Origin: JANQGG01 sp964642175 | GTDB taxonomy: Bacteria > Bacteroidota > Chlorobiia > Chlorobiales > Chloroherpetonaceae | Direction: 5' to 3' | Assembly: GCA_964642175.1 (NCBI GenBank) | Contig: CAZXOK010000001.1 | Coordinates: forward strand, 744,001-808,000 | DNA length: 64,000 bases | In this document: positions 45,369-54,839 of the stretch, piece by piece | Layout: each line of letters opens with the position of its first letter | Numbering within the stretch: position 1 is the first letter of the stretch | Made by a program: the position numbers and the translations under genes | Notes under the pieces: generated by a model | Database searches by the model: none | What the model saw: the letters and a program-made list of their open reading frames with translations, nothing else | What the model was told of the DNA's origin: nothing

Positions 45369-47174
45369 CTATGGGAAAAAAGCTTTGATGGCAATAGAAA
45401 CCACCCCGCCCATGCTTTCCCCGGCAACCAACCCTGCGGCAATCACTAATGAAAAGCGCGTTGCAGTTTTGTGATTGAGTCTTTTAAATAGAAACGCGAG
45501 CAAGGCACCAAAAAACATTGTCAGGCTGGAAGAGGCCGGAATAATAAAAGCCAGGCCCATGGCCGAGGCGCTGGGAATGTAGCCACGCCATTTTATAGGC
45601 GCGGTTTGCTCCAGAACAGACAATACAAAACCAATAATTGATGCAATAACAAGGGCTTCAAGCCCTCCTTTTGGAAAATGAGCCATCCCCTTGGCCATCA
45701 ATTCAGCCACCGATTTCCATGTGGCAACAGCCGGAGCGGGCCATTCGGGAGTCAGGAGCTGGGTTTGAGGATCAGGGATCAGGAATACATATACCAAGCT
45801 TCCAACTAATGCCCCGATCATGATGCCAAAAACCTGGGCGGCGACCTGGTAGCGATGATCAATTTTCAGCAGCAAACCGGCTTTAAGGTCATGCAAGAGG
45901 TCGGAGCTTTGCCCGGCTGCACCACCAGTCACGTTGGCGGTCATGAGGTTTGAGGCAATGTGCCCCGGGTTCATTAATCCAAAACCAAGCTGTGTAACTT
46001 TTCCCAATGCCCCAATCGGTGCAATACCGGTTTCCCCCGACACCCTTGAAGAAACAATGCCAAGCAGCATGGAAACCAGAACGGCAAAGGCTCCCATAAA
46101 GAAAGTGATCTGGAAGATCTGGTGTTGGGCAAAAGTCAGGACAACCAGAGTAATCCCGATACTAGCTGCAAATAACAAGGGGTGTTTTTTATCCTTTGCC
46201 GGGCTTTCGCTGATCTCTGTCGCATCATCTGCAGGATCTTCATGTTCCCAATGGTGTTTGCCCAGCAGTTTTATTATACCAATGCCAAAAGAGGTGAGCG
46301 AGGCAACCACCATCATACCAACGCCGGGCCACAAGGTCCAGGTAACCAGGTGGGTAAACCAATTGACCTGCCCCGGATCGACCGGTGCCAATGCGCCCGA
46401 ATTAAGAATGTATGGCGGAAGGATCAGCCAGGAAATAGCAGCACCAATCAGCAGGGAAATACCGGCTCGCGAGCCGATAATCATCCCGAAACCTAGCAGT
46501 AAAAGTGAGGGATCCAGCACAAAGCCGGCTTGTTTTAAGCCGTAGGATTTAAGTCCGCTTAGCGAGGCATAGAGGCCGGAAAAGGGTTTAAAAAGCTGTA
46601 ATTGCGGGAGTTTAAAGAAGAGGTCGCTAAAAAGTTTGGCCCCAAAGCTCAGCATGCCGGCGCTGAACAGGGCTGCAATTTTGTCCAGGCTGTCTTTGTT
46701 ATTGGCGTGAAGATCGGTCAGGGTTTCTGCCGTGGCAATGCCCGAAGGAAACGGGATGTTATCGTGAATTAACAATTGCCTGCGCAGGCCAACGGCAACA
46801 ATAATCCCCAGGAGGCTGACCATAAACACCCATGCGATGAGAATTGGCATAGGCAGGCTTTGACCGGTAATGATGGTATAGGCCGGAATGGGCGCCACCA
46901 AACCGCCAGAGATAATCGAGGCTGAAGCCGAGGCGGTGGTCTGGTTATACGTATTTTCTTCCAGGCTCCAGGGTGAGGTTTTGAATACATCCGAAAAGAC
47001 CTTCCAGAAGGCATAGCCCAGAAGCGCTGCGATGATGGACATATTGAACGACCAGCCGATTTTAAGGCCGCTATAGACATTGCAGGGCGTGAGAATAGCC
47101 CCGATAATGATGCCTGTAAGAATGGCTCGCACGGTAAACTGCACTGGAGAAGGTGTTAAAGAACGCGTTACCAT
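45369..47174 (-). CDS. OPT family oligopeptide transporter
   Basis: 601 residues, about 14-16 hydrophobic helices. The N-terminus QFTVRAILTGIIIGAILTPCNVYSGLKIG is typical of bacterial OPT proteins, as are NTYNQTTASASASIISGG and the ETGIAPIGALGKVTQL segment. The family imports peptides or metal chelates by proton coupling; the substrate cannot be read from the sequence. The ATG overlaps the SDR stop by one base (TAATG), so the two are translationally coupled. Convergent with the T9SS protein gene. Confidence 0.9.
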   Translation of the reverse strand: MVTRSLTPSPVQFTVRAILTGIIIGAILTPCNVYSGLKIGWSFNMSIIAALLGYAFWKVFSDVFKTSPWSLEENTYNQTTASASASIISGGLVAPIPAYTIITGQSLPMPILIAWVFMVSLLGIIVAVGLRRQLLIHDNIPFPSGIATAETLTDLHANNKDSLDKIAALFSAGMLSFGAKLFSDLFFKLPQLQLFKPFSGLYASLSGLKSYGLKQAGFVLDPSLLLLGFGMIIGSRAGISLLIGAAISWLILPPYILNSGALAPVDPGQVNWFTHLVTWTLWPGVGMMVVASLTSFGIGIIKLLGKHHWEHEDPADDATEISESPAKDKKHPLLFAASIGITLVVLTFAQHQIFQITFFMGAFAVLVSMLLGIVSSRVSGETGIAPIGALGKVTQLGFGLMNPGHIASNLMTANVTGGAAGQSSDLLHDLKAGLLLKIDHRYQVAAQVFGIMIGALVGSLVYVFLIPDPQTQLLTPEWPAPAVATWKSVAELMAKGMAHFPKGGLEALVIASIIGFVLSVLEQTAPIKWRGYIPSASAMGLAFIIPASSSLTMFFGALLAFLFKRLNHKTATRFSLVIAAGLVAGESMGGVVSIAIKAFFP

Positions 47175-47914
47175 TAAAACAGACGCCGCCCTCCATCGAT
47201 GTTGATCACTTCGCCGGTGATGTATTCGGAGTCTAACAGGAACATAATGGCGCGGATGATGTCGTCAGGTGATCCGAAACGGTTCAGCGGGATCTTCTCC
47301 AGGATTTCCTTTTCATAGGTTTTATCGCGCTCGGGATTGTGCAGAATAGTGCCCGGTGCAATGGAATTAACCAGAATATGGGGAGCAAATTCCTTGGCAA
47401 AAATTTTTGTGATATGCTGAATGCCGAGCTTTGAGACCGTATATGGCGCGAATCTTCGCCAGACCAGCTCGGCAGAGACATCGGTTATGGTGATAATACG
47501 CGAGACAAACGTTTGTTTGAGCATCATTTTTGCCGCTTCCTGCATAGTAAAAAATGTGCCTTTTAAGTTGGTGTTTACCAGGTTATCCCAGTCATCTTCC
47601 GAGACTTTAGGAAGCGGGGTCTGGTAAAAGTTCGATGCGTTAGGGATAAGCAGATCCAGCTGAGAGTGCTCCGATTTAAAGGCCTCAAAGGCTTCCATAA
47701 TGGAGGAGACTTTCGAAACATCACAATAGGCCATTCCCGAAGAGGGAGAGATGCGCTGAATTTCTTTTAGTGTATCCCTGGCCTGGCTATCGGAAGAAAA
47801 GTAGGTGAAAAATATGGCGTATCCTCTACCGGCAAGTGAAATGGCAATTTCGCGCCCCAGGCGGTTCGACGCACCGGTAATGAAACATACTTTTTGTGTT
47901 GCATCGCGCATCAT
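47174..47914 (-). CDS. Short-chain dehydrogenase/reductase, pteridine-reductase-like
   Basis: 246 residues, classical SDR. The NAD(P) motif is TGASNRLGREIA. Catalytic residues are the Ser in ITDVSAE, and YTVSK with Tyr and Lys. NAS (PNASNF) replaces NNAG. The C-terminus has VINIDGGRRLF. The Arg right after the glycine motif (NRLGREIA) resembles FolM/PTR1 pteridine reductases, so NADPH-dependent reduction of a pterin is a reasonable guess, but 3-oxoacyl-ACP reductase cannot be excluded. It is coupled to the OPT gene by a one-base overlap. Confidence 0.85.
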   Translation of the reverse strand: MMRDATQKVCFITGASNRLGREIAISLAGRGYAIFFTYFSSDSQARDTLKEIQRISPSSGMAYCDVSKVSSIMEAFEAFKSEHSQLDLLIPNASNFYQTPLPKVSEDDWDNLVNTNLKGTFFTMQEAAKMMLKQTFVSRIITITDVSAELVWRRFAPYTVSKLGIQHITKIFAKEFAPHILVNSIAPGTILHNPERDKTYEKEILEKIPLNRFGSPDDIIRAIMFLLDSEYITGEVINIDGGRRLF

Positions 47915-48151
47915 AATTCAGGGTTTTTTTGATTAAGTCCTTTGGCTATGGATGCTTTAAACTATTCAAACCCGATCAAAAAAAAAATGTTCAAATGCAG
48001 AAATCCCTCTCTGTTAAGGAAATTTAAGGCTAGGGATGCCGGATAAAAGCGCAAAATGCCACGGTAAAAGTGGTTAAAACATTGAAATAATTGTAACTTT
48101 TCAGGTATGGCTTATGGCAAACCTTATACACATAAAAACCAACGCTAAATA

Positions 48152-50971
48152 ATGGATAAACATGGTCAGGTGGTTCAGCATGCTGAGCATGCAGTAAGCA
48201 GCGGTCAACTTGGATTGTTGTTTTTAATTATAGCATTGGTGCTTGGCGCAGCTACGCGCTATTTCCTGAGGAAAACCCCGGTACCTTATACCGTAGCCCT
48301 GCTGGTGATCGGTTTGGGGCTGGGTTTGCTGGAACGCAATCAATGGCTGAAGGGTGAGGGGATTTTGGGTGAAATTGGTGCAGCTATCCATATGGCCTCA
48401 CAAATCGACCCGCATTTCATTTTATTTGTCTTTTTACCCACACTTATCTTTGAAGCTGCGTTTGCCATGGATGTGCATGTTTTCAAACGCTCCATTACAA
48501 ATGTTGTGCTTTTAGCCGTACCCGGATTACTGATCGGAACGGCCATACTCGGTGGTATGTCGATGTTTTTTCCTTACAACTGGGACTGGACTGTGGCACT
48601 CATGTTTGGCGCTCTCTTAAGCGCTACCGACCCGGTGGCAGTGGTAGCCCTGCTCAAGGAGCTGGGGGCGAGCAAAAAACTTGCTACGCTTATTGAAGGC
48701 GAATCGCTCCTGAACGACGGCACGGCGATCGTGATTTTTATGGTATTTCTCTCCGCCGTTACCGCCTCGGGGCAAATGGGCTCTGTAGGAAGTGTTTTTG
48801 GCGATTTTAGCTGGGTAGCTTTTGGTGGTATTCTTCTCGGTTTGATCATTGCTGCGGTTACCATCTGGTGGCTGAGACATGTGTTTAATGATGCCCTGGT
48901 TGAAATTACGCTCACAGTAGCCGCCGCTTACCTGGTGTTTTATGTGGCTGAATCATTTTTGCATGTTTCCGGGGTGTTGGCACTGGTGGCTTTAGGCTTA
49001 TTGCTGGCCGGTGTTGGCCGCACACGCATCAGCCCGGAAGTAGAAGGCTTTCTGCACCAATTTTGGGAAATGACAGCCTACCTGGCCAATACGCTCATCT
49101 TTATCCTGGTTGGCGTTGTGATTGCCGAACGCGCTGCGGTTGGCACCTTGCAGGATTGGATGATCCTGGGCATTCTTTACATTGGCATTCATGTGGCACG
49201 GGCCGTGGTGATCGCCCTCTTGTACCCGATCCTGAGAAAATCCGGGTATGGTTTGCCGGTAAAAGAAGCCATTGTGGTTTGGTGGGGTGGCTTGCGTGGT
49301 GCAGTAGGCCTGGCCCTGGGATTGCTTGTGGCGCAAAATACCCTGATCCCCGAAGAGATTCGCGGGCAGATTTTGTTCCATTGTGCCGGCATTGTAACAC
49401 TAACATTACTGATCAATGGAACCACAACCCGAAATTTAATCAAGGCCCTCGGTATGCAGAAAGTAGCTGCAGCAAAGGCCCTGATGCTGGATAATGCGAT
49501 TAAATTTATCCGTGAAGATGCCGATAAGAACTACGCCGTGCTTCGTGAAAACAAATTCCTTTCCGGAGCCGATTGGGAGCGGGTTAGAGGGTACATGCCA
49601 AGGCGCAAAACGCCTAAAGAAAAAGGGGAAGTCACTAAAGTTGAAGAAGTAGACCTGGCTACTGAGGCCAGACGGCGGATTCTGGAGGCTCAAAAACGCA
49701 GCTACTGGCACCAGTTCGAAGAAGGCATCCTTGGGCAGGGCGCTGTAAGGCGGTTGAGTGAAGCGGTTAATATTTCGCTTGACCATGAGTTGGATGTGGA
49801 ACTGAACGACTGGAAAGAACTGGAGCATTTCTGGCAGTTCCCGGTTATTCTCACCAAGCTCCAGCGTTTTCCGCTGATCGGGAAAATGGTACGCAAAAGC
49901 CTTTACGATCGACTGGCTTTCGGCTACGATATTGCCCGCGGGTATGTGGTTGCGGTTGAAGAGATCGCTGAGAATATCGAAAATATTGCCCATGATGAAA
50001 ATGTGGCAATTGATCTTCAGGTTGAGCTGCACCTGAACCGTGGCATTGCCCTGGGTGCTATTAAAAAACTCAGGGAAACATTCCCGGAAATTGCCGTGGC
50101 CATTGAAACCAAAACCGCTGCACGGTTAATGCTTAACCACGAGCGTAACTCTATTCGCAAGTTGCAGGGTTCTGGCGTTTTGAATGAAGTGGAAGCTTCA
50201 CGATTGTGCGGCGCTGTAGAACGGCGAATGAAAAAGATTTTTGAAACACCACCGGCCATTGATTTACCCGAACCCCGCGATATGCTCAGAGAGATCCAGT
50301 GGCTCAGTGGTTTGGGTGAAAGCATCCTGAAAAAAATATGGAGCATTTCAAAAGAAGAAATTGTTGCAGAAGGGGATGAATTGTTCAAGAAACATGGATT
50401 GGGTGAATCGGTTCTGATTATTGTCAGGGGTACAGTGCGGTTGTCTTACGAAAAGGACATTGCCGATTATGCCGGTACCGGGGCAACCCTGGGAGAACTG
50501 GCCCTGCTTTCATCAGAGTCATATTCCTTTGATGCGGTGGCAGACTCGAATGTTCAGTTATTGAAGCTACCTGCCGAGGAACTAAAGAAAATTTTTGCCG
50601 AGCACCCCGAAATCCACGAAAAGCTTTGGCATGCTGCCGGTGCACGAGCCGCCGAAAGCAAACTCAGAGCCCTGGAGCCCTTTAAACAATGGGGGCAAAC
50701 ACGCCTGAAACGCTGGTTGATGAATGGAACGGTTGTGCGTCCTCCTAAAGATCGTTTGCAGATGGTGAAAGGAACCATTGTACTTCTTTCGGGGAAAGCC
50801 AGCCGCTTTGATGAGCATGGCACAAAAGAGGGCTTTGAGCCAATATCGGTGTTACGGTCTGCTAAAGTCTTTTTTGAAGAGAATTCAGTTGTATTTTTAT
50901 GTCCGGCTATTAAACAGGCATCAGACCCGATAAATGGTCTCTCGCTGAAACAGCCACAGGCATCACAATAA
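48152..50971 (+). CDS. CPA1 Na+/H+ antiporter with C-terminal cyclic-nucleotide-binding domain
   Basis: 939 residues. The first about 430 are a 12-13-helix NhaP/NHE domain, with FLPTLIFEAAFAMD, ATDPVAVVALLKELG and the ion-site motif EGESLLNDGTAIVIF near residue 183. A long helical linker (about 440-730) follows. A CNBD occupies about 735-830, with GESVLIIVRGTVRLSY and GELALLSSESYSFDAVADS. This is the order seen in plant SOS1 and sperm NHE (SLC9C), where cytosolic regions gate antiport. Ligand binding is not proven: the phosphate-binding cassette is GELALLSSESYS, without the usual Arg. Ends 17 bases before the ABC ATPase gene, so cotranscription is likely. Confidence 0.9.
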   Translation: MDKHGQVVQHAEHAVSSGQLGLLFLIIALVLGAATRYFLRKTPVPYTVALLVIGLGLGLLERNQWLKGEGILGEIGAAIHMASQIDPHFILFVFLPTLIFEAAFAMDVHVFKRSITNVVLLAVPGLLIGTAILGGMSMFFPYNWDWTVALMFGALLSATDPVAVVALLKELGASKKLATLIEGESLLNDGTAIVIFMVFLSAVTASGQMGSVGSVFGDFSWVAFGGILLGLIIAAVTIWWLRHVFNDALVEITLTVAAAYLVFYVAESFLHVSGVLALVALGLLLAGVGRTRISPEVEGFLHQFWEMTAYLANTLIFILVGVVIAERAAVGTLQDWMILGILYIGIHVARAVVIALLYPILRKSGYGLPVKEAIVVWWGGLRGAVGLALGLLVAQNTLIPEEIRGQILFHCAGIVTLTLLINGTTTRNLIKALGMQKVAAAKALMLDNAIKFIREDADKNYAVLRENKFLSGADWERVRGYMPRRKTPKEKGEVTKVEEVDLATEARRRILEAQKRSYWHQFEEGILGQGAVRRLSEAVNISLDHELDVELNDWKELEHFWQFPVILTKLQRFPLIGKMVRKSLYDRLAFGYDIARGYVVAVEEIAENIENIAHDENVAIDLQVELHLNRGIALGAIKKLRETFPEIAVAIETKTAARLMLNHERNSIRKLQGSGVLNEVEASRLCGAVERRMKKIFETPPAIDLPEPRDMLREIQWLSGLGESILKKIWSISKEEIVAEGDELFKKHGLGESVLIIVRGTVRLSYEKDIADYAGTGATLGELALLSSESYSFDAVADSNVQLLKLPAEELKKIFAEHPEIHEKLWHAAGARAAESKLRALEPFKQWGQTRLKRWLMNGTVVRPPKDRLQMVKGTIVLLSGKASRFDEHGTKEGFEPISVLRSAKVFFEENSVVFLCPAIKQASDPINGLSLKQPQASQ

Positions 50972-50988
50972 TCAAGTTTAAATTAAGA

Positions 50989-51696
50989 ATGATAAAATTA
51001 GTATCGGTCAAGAAGCAGTTAAATCTCTCCAAGGATATTCGCCAAACCATTATTCCAAACCTGACTCTGGAGATTAAAAAAGGAGAGTTTGTTGCCATTA
51101 CAGGTCCTTCGGGCTCCGGTAAATCCACATTGCTTTATATCATGGGCGGGTTGGATAAACCTACATCCGGCGAAGTATGGCTGGACGACGAAAATATCGC
51201 CAAAAAGAATGAAGATGAAATGACACGGATTCGAAACGAGAAAATCGGATTCATCTACCAGTTCCATTTTCTGCTTCCGGAATTTACAGCCCTCGATAAT
51301 GTGATGATGCCAATGCTGATCAATCCCAAATACAATCGCAAATCGGCAAAAGAACGCTCCGAAATGCTTCTGGATACCGTAGGATTGTCTAATAAAATGC
51401 AAAACAAGCCCTCGCAGCTCTCAGGCGGTCAGCAACAACGTGTGGCCATAGCCAGATCCCTGGCAACTGAACCCGTGGTCCTTTTTGGGGATGAGCCTAC
51501 GGGTAACCTGGACTCAAAATCTGCTAACAATGTCTACCAGCTGTTCAGTAAGCTCAACAAGGAATTTCAGCAGACTATTGTGATCGTCACCCACGATGAC
51601 GATTTCGCCAGAACCGCCCATAGAAAGATCCACCTGGTGGATGGCAAAATCGATAGTGATATCCGGTTGAATACAGAGAGATTAGAGTCGGTTTAA
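50989..51696 (+). CDS. ABC transporter ATP-binding protein, LolD/MacB type
   Basis: 235 residues with Walker A GPSGSGKSTLLYIMGGLD, Q-loop FIYQFHFLLPEFTALDNV, signature LSGGQQQRVAIARSLA, Walker B VVLFGDEPTGNLDS and the H-loop VTHDDDFA. The DEPTGNLDS pattern and length are those of the MacB/LolD/FtsE class, which work with FtsX-like permeases in lipoprotein release, efflux or envelope signalling. No permease is adjacent: upstream is the antiporter and downstream is a convergent purine permease. The partner must be elsewhere. Confidence 0.92.
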   Translation: MIKLVSVKKQLNLSKDIRQTIIPNLTLEIKKGEFVAITGPSGSGKSTLLYIMGGLDKPTSGEVWLDDENIAKKNEDEMTRIRNEKIGFIYQFHFLLPEFTALDNVMMPMLINPKYNRKSAKERSEMLLDTVGLSNKMQNKPSQLSGGQQQRVAIARSLATEPVVLFGDEPTGNLDSKSANNVYQLFSKLNKEFQQTIVIVTHDDDFARTAHRKIHLVDGKIDSDIRLNTERLESV

Positions 51697-51985
51697 AGCC
51701 CGTAGTTGGCGTGAATGTAAGCCCTGACAGCGCATGTGCATAAAGGCTTATTGCCAAACAAAATAGATTTAGGGCAATAACCGGATTTATTTTCAGCAAT
51801 AAATGAAATTTTATCTGACAACGGTATAGATACCTTGCAGCAAGGAAGGGGATTGTTATTTAAACATCGAAATAAATGCGGACAATCCTTCTCGGTTTTC
51901 AGGATAGTCTCCGGAACATTTATATCCGGTGGTTTATGTTTTGTTTTCATCACCTAAAGATCAAGATCGTTAGGGTAATCAGAAC

Positions 51986-53299
51986 TTAGTGATAAGGATA
52001 ATAAATATAGAAAGAAATGGAAGCGATTGCAAGCAGCCACATACCCGGTTTAACTTCGGAAATACGACCACTAAGCAGCTTAAGTATTGGAAATGCTATA
52101 AATCCTGCAGTAATACCCACGCCAATGTTGAACGAAAAAATCATTAAAGAAATGCATAAAAACGCCGGAATCAACTCGGTGTAGTCGTTAAACTTGATAT
52201 TTAGGATAGACTCAAGCATAAACATTCCGACTATCACCAGTGCCGGTCCATATGCAAATGAAGGTATGGCGGTTAAAACCGGAGAAAAAAACAGGGTCAG
52301 AAAGAAGAGCAGTGCTACAACAACAGCTGTAAATCCGGTACGCCCGCCAGCCTCTATCCCTGAAGCCGATTCTATGTAAACCCCGGCTGTGGTTGTGCCG
52401 CAAACAGAAGCTACAATAGTAGACAGGGCATCAACAAGCATGGGTTTTTGAATGTCGGGTAAGTTTCCCGATTTATCCAAGAGGTTTGCCCTGGCCGAAA
52501 GACCGATCAAAGAGCCCATGGTATCGACAAAATCCATCACCAGCACAGAGACAATTACACTTATAAATCCCCAGGTCAGAGCACCGGCCAAATCGAATTC
52601 GAGAAAAATATCTGAAATACTTGGCGGCCAGCTCCAGACTTTTTGAGGTACCGGGGCCAGGTCTAAACCAAAAGCCAGCAAGGTGACGCTTAATATCCCG
52701 ATCAGCAACCCCCCGGTTAGTTTTTTAATAATAAGGAAACTGGTAAGTAACAAACCACTAACGGCAAGAATTGCCTGGGGTGAAAGGAGATTTCCCAATC
52801 GTACCGGGGCACCTTCTACTCCGAGGGTGATCAGATCCATAGCCTGAAAACCCAGAAACGCCAGGAATAATCCTATCCCAACTGCAAAACTGTGTTTGAG
52901 AGAATTAGGGATTGAATTGGCAAGCCATGCCCTTAGATTTAATAAAGTGATCAGGGTAAAGAACACACCGCTGAAAAAAATAGCACCTAAGGCAGTTTGC
53001 CAGGAATAACCCAGGGATACAACCACAGTGTAGGCAATAAAGGCATTTTCGCCCATATATGGTGCAATGGCAAACGGTCTTTTGGCATAAAGTCCCATTA
53101 AGAGCGTGCCAAAAACAGCAGTGATTATTGTAGCTACCATGCTGGGACCCTTGGGAATTCCAGCAGCTTCCAGAATGGCCGGGTTTACCACTATGATATA
53201 GGACACGGTAGCAAAAGTTGTTAGCCCGGCAAGCAGTTCCTGTTGAAATGAGGTGTTGTTTTCTGAGAATCTGAAATAACCGGAAACAAGCTTGAGCAT
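51986..53299 (-). CDS. NCS2 family (AzgA-like) purine permease
   Basis: 437 residues, 12-14 hydrophobic helices. The start ELLAGLTTFATVSYIIVVNP and the IAPYMGENAFIAY segment mark the AzgA/PbuG/GhxP branch of nucleobase-cation symporters, whose known members take up adenine, guanine or hypoxanthine. The helix-10 region SASGIEAGGRTGFTAVVVAL carries the conserved Glu/Gly. Purine specificity is inferred from the branch. No purine riboswitch was found in the 236-base upstream region. It is a single gene on the minus strand. Confidence 0.9.
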   Translation of the reverse strand: MLKLVSGYFRFSENNTSFQQELLAGLTTFATVSYIIVVNPAILEAAGIPKGPSMVATIITAVFGTLLMGLYAKRPFAIAPYMGENAFIAYTVVVSLGYSWQTALGAIFFSGVFFTLITLLNLRAWLANSIPNSLKHSFAVGIGLFLAFLGFQAMDLITLGVEGAPVRLGNLLSPQAILAVSGLLLTSFLIIKKLTGGLLIGILSVTLLAFGLDLAPVPQKVWSWPPSISDIFLEFDLAGALTWGFISVIVSVLVMDFVDTMGSLIGLSARANLLDKSGNLPDIQKPMLVDALSTIVASVCGTTTAGVYIESASGIEAGGRTGFTAVVVALLFFLTLFFSPVLTAIPSFAYGPALVIVGMFMLESILNIKFNDYTELIPAFLCISLMIFSFNIGVGITAGFIAFPILKLLSGRISEVKPGMWLLAIASISFYIYYPYH

Positions 53300-53535
53300 A
53301 ATAAACCCTTAATTAAAAGAATGGGGAAAATAAAAGAAAAATTAGTTTGGTTTTGTATTATTAGTTAGTCTGAACTGCAAACCAGATAAGGTAAATATTA
53401 TCAGAAAGTTATTGAACATTGTATTTTACATTAGGGTTAAAAAAGAAAGAAAATTGCAGTGGGATTTCAAAACTGCTTTTTAAGGTTGAAACTCTTTTGG
53501 ACGTTCAACAGTTAAAAAGCATAAATTTATGAATT

Positions 53536-54024
53536 ATGATACTCGAAAAAGAAGAACTAACTGCTGAAGATAAAAGTGAATTATATAAATCCTTGACCAA
53601 AAAACTTTTTCTTCTTGTAAATTCAGATCACGACTACATATCCAATGCTGCAAACTTTGTGGCTATCATGTACCAAAATCTTCCTGAGATAAACTGGACA
53701 GGCGTCTATTTTTACAGATCAGGTAAATTAAAACTTGGCCCTTTCCAGGGAATGCAAGCCACGCCAACAATTGAACTGGGTAGCGATCTTTCAGGTAGTG
53801 CTGCAAATCAAAAGAAAACGCTCGTAATAGACGATTCAAATATATATCCCGGTCAGCAGATTGGTGATAGCAGTTCGAGCTCGGCTATAGCCGTTCCGTT
53901 AATTAAAGATGGCCATCTGCTTGGTGTGTTACAACTTACAAGCGACTCGTTAAACCGCTTTGATGCTGAAGATAAAGCCGGATTAGAAAATCTTTGTGAA
54001 GTGTTCCTGATGATTCTCAAGTAG
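53536..54024 (+). CDS. GAF-domain protein of the free methionine-(R)-sulfoxide reductase family, catalytic cysteines missing
   Basis: 162 residues, aligning end to end with fRMsr (YebR). Shared segments are INWTGVYFY, KLGPFQG, the GDSSSSSAIAVPLIKDG loop and VLQLTSDSLNRFDAEDKAGL. In E. coli fRMsr the three redox cysteines lie in IACVRI, GVCG and HIACD. Here the same places read QATPTI (T76), DLSGSA (S86) and QQIGD (G110). The only Cys is at 154 near the C-terminus. It therefore cannot use the known mechanism and may be a sensor or a different enzyme. ATG at 53536; gap of 160 bases to ahpC. Confidence 0.88.
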   Translation: MILEKEELTAEDKSELYKSLTKKLFLLVNSDHDYISNAANFVAIMYQNLPEINWTGVYFYRSGKLKLGPFQGMQATPTIELGSDLSGSAANQKKTLVIDDSNIYPGQQIGDSSSSSAIAVPLIKDGHLLGVLQLTSDSLNRFDAEDKAGLENLCEVFLMILK

Positions 54025-54184
54025 CATGCCCTGATACCAACAAAGAAATGAATAGTCACCCTAAAATTTTTTTGAAAAAAATTCAATTTCTAAACGTTTT
54101 ATATCCAATTGCTCTTTTCACTAATAGTAATAGGTATTAATAATATTTAAATTATCTTCAAATAACATAAAAAACTTAACAATT

Positions 54185-54727
54185 ATGGTAACTGTAGGTC
54201 AAAAATTTCCGGATTTCAATCTTGAAGCTTGTGTATCGATGGAGCACGGCAAAGAATTTAAACACATCTTATTAGAAGATCAGCTTAAAAGCGGAAAGTG
54301 GCAAGTCATATTTTTCTGGCCTAAAGATTTTACATTTGTCTGCCCTACCGAGATTAAATCGTTTAACGATGCATACGATGATTTCCGCGATCGCGATGCT
54401 GAGCTTCTAGGTGCCAGTACAGATACAGCTTTTGTGCATCTTGCCTGGCGACAGCATCATCCGGATCTCAAAGACTTGAAATTCCCAATGCTGGCTGATG
54501 CAGCCAAAAGACTTTCAGGGGATTTAGGGATTTTAACCTCAGACGATCAGGTGGCACTTCGTGCAACTTACATTATTGATCCTGATGGTATTGTGCGTTG
54601 GGTGAACATTAACGATCTGAGTGTTGGAAGAAACATCCAGGAAACAGTTCGTGTGTTGGATGCGCTTCAAACAGATGAACTATGCCCATGCAATTGGCAG
54701 AAGGGCGAAGATGTTCTTCATCCCTAA
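54185..54727 (+). CDS. ahpC: Alkyl hydroperoxide reductase AhpC-type peroxiredoxin
   Basis: 180-residue 2-Cys peroxiredoxin. The peroxidatic Cys53 is in DFTFVCPTE. The C-terminal LCPCNW places C167 and C169 exactly like the paired resolving cysteines of mycobacterial AhpC. It reduces hydrogen and organic peroxides in the cytosol. In mycobacteria this form is recycled by AhpD, and an AhpD-like gene lies 112 bases downstream here. An inverted repeat between them suggests partly separate regulation. Confidence 0.93.
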   Translation: MVTVGQKFPDFNLEACVSMEHGKEFKHILLEDQLKSGKWQVIFFWPKDFTFVCPTEIKSFNDAYDDFRDRDAELLGASTDTAFVHLAWRQHHPDLKDLKFPMLADAAKRLSGDLGILTSDDQVALRATYIIDPDGIVRWVNINDLSVGRNIQETVRVLDALQTDELCPCNWQKGEDVLHP

Positions 54728-54793
54728 ACTAATTATTGTCAATGTTCCTTAGAACGAAGTTTAAGACAAACTTGCTTGCTAACATTAACACTC

Positions 54794-54818
54794 AAAGGGC
54801 GTTTTATTAACGCCTTTT
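54794..54818 (+). terminator. Possible terminator between ahpC and ahpD-like gene
   Basis: AAAGGGCGTT (54794-54803) and AACGCCTTTT (54809-54818) pair with one bulge. The T-run is only four bases, so read-through is likely. Confidence 0.5.
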
Positions 54819-54839
54819 GCGTGTAAAACCCTAAATATT

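Noticed and set aside
45934..46545. 203-codon open frame on the plus strand
   Set aside because: It lies wholly antisense to the OPT transporter and has no recognisable domain.
49436..50032. 198-codon open frame on the minus strand
   Set aside because: Antisense to the antiporter linker and CNBD region; a shadow frame.
51697..51985. 86-residue Cys-containing frame on the minus strand between the ABC ATPase and the permease
   Set aside because: No ribosome-binding site, no family signal and atypical composition; I treat the 289 bases as intergenic.
53300..53535. Purine riboswitch upstream of the NCS2 permease
   Set aside because: No three-way junction pattern or conserved loop sequences on the minus strand.
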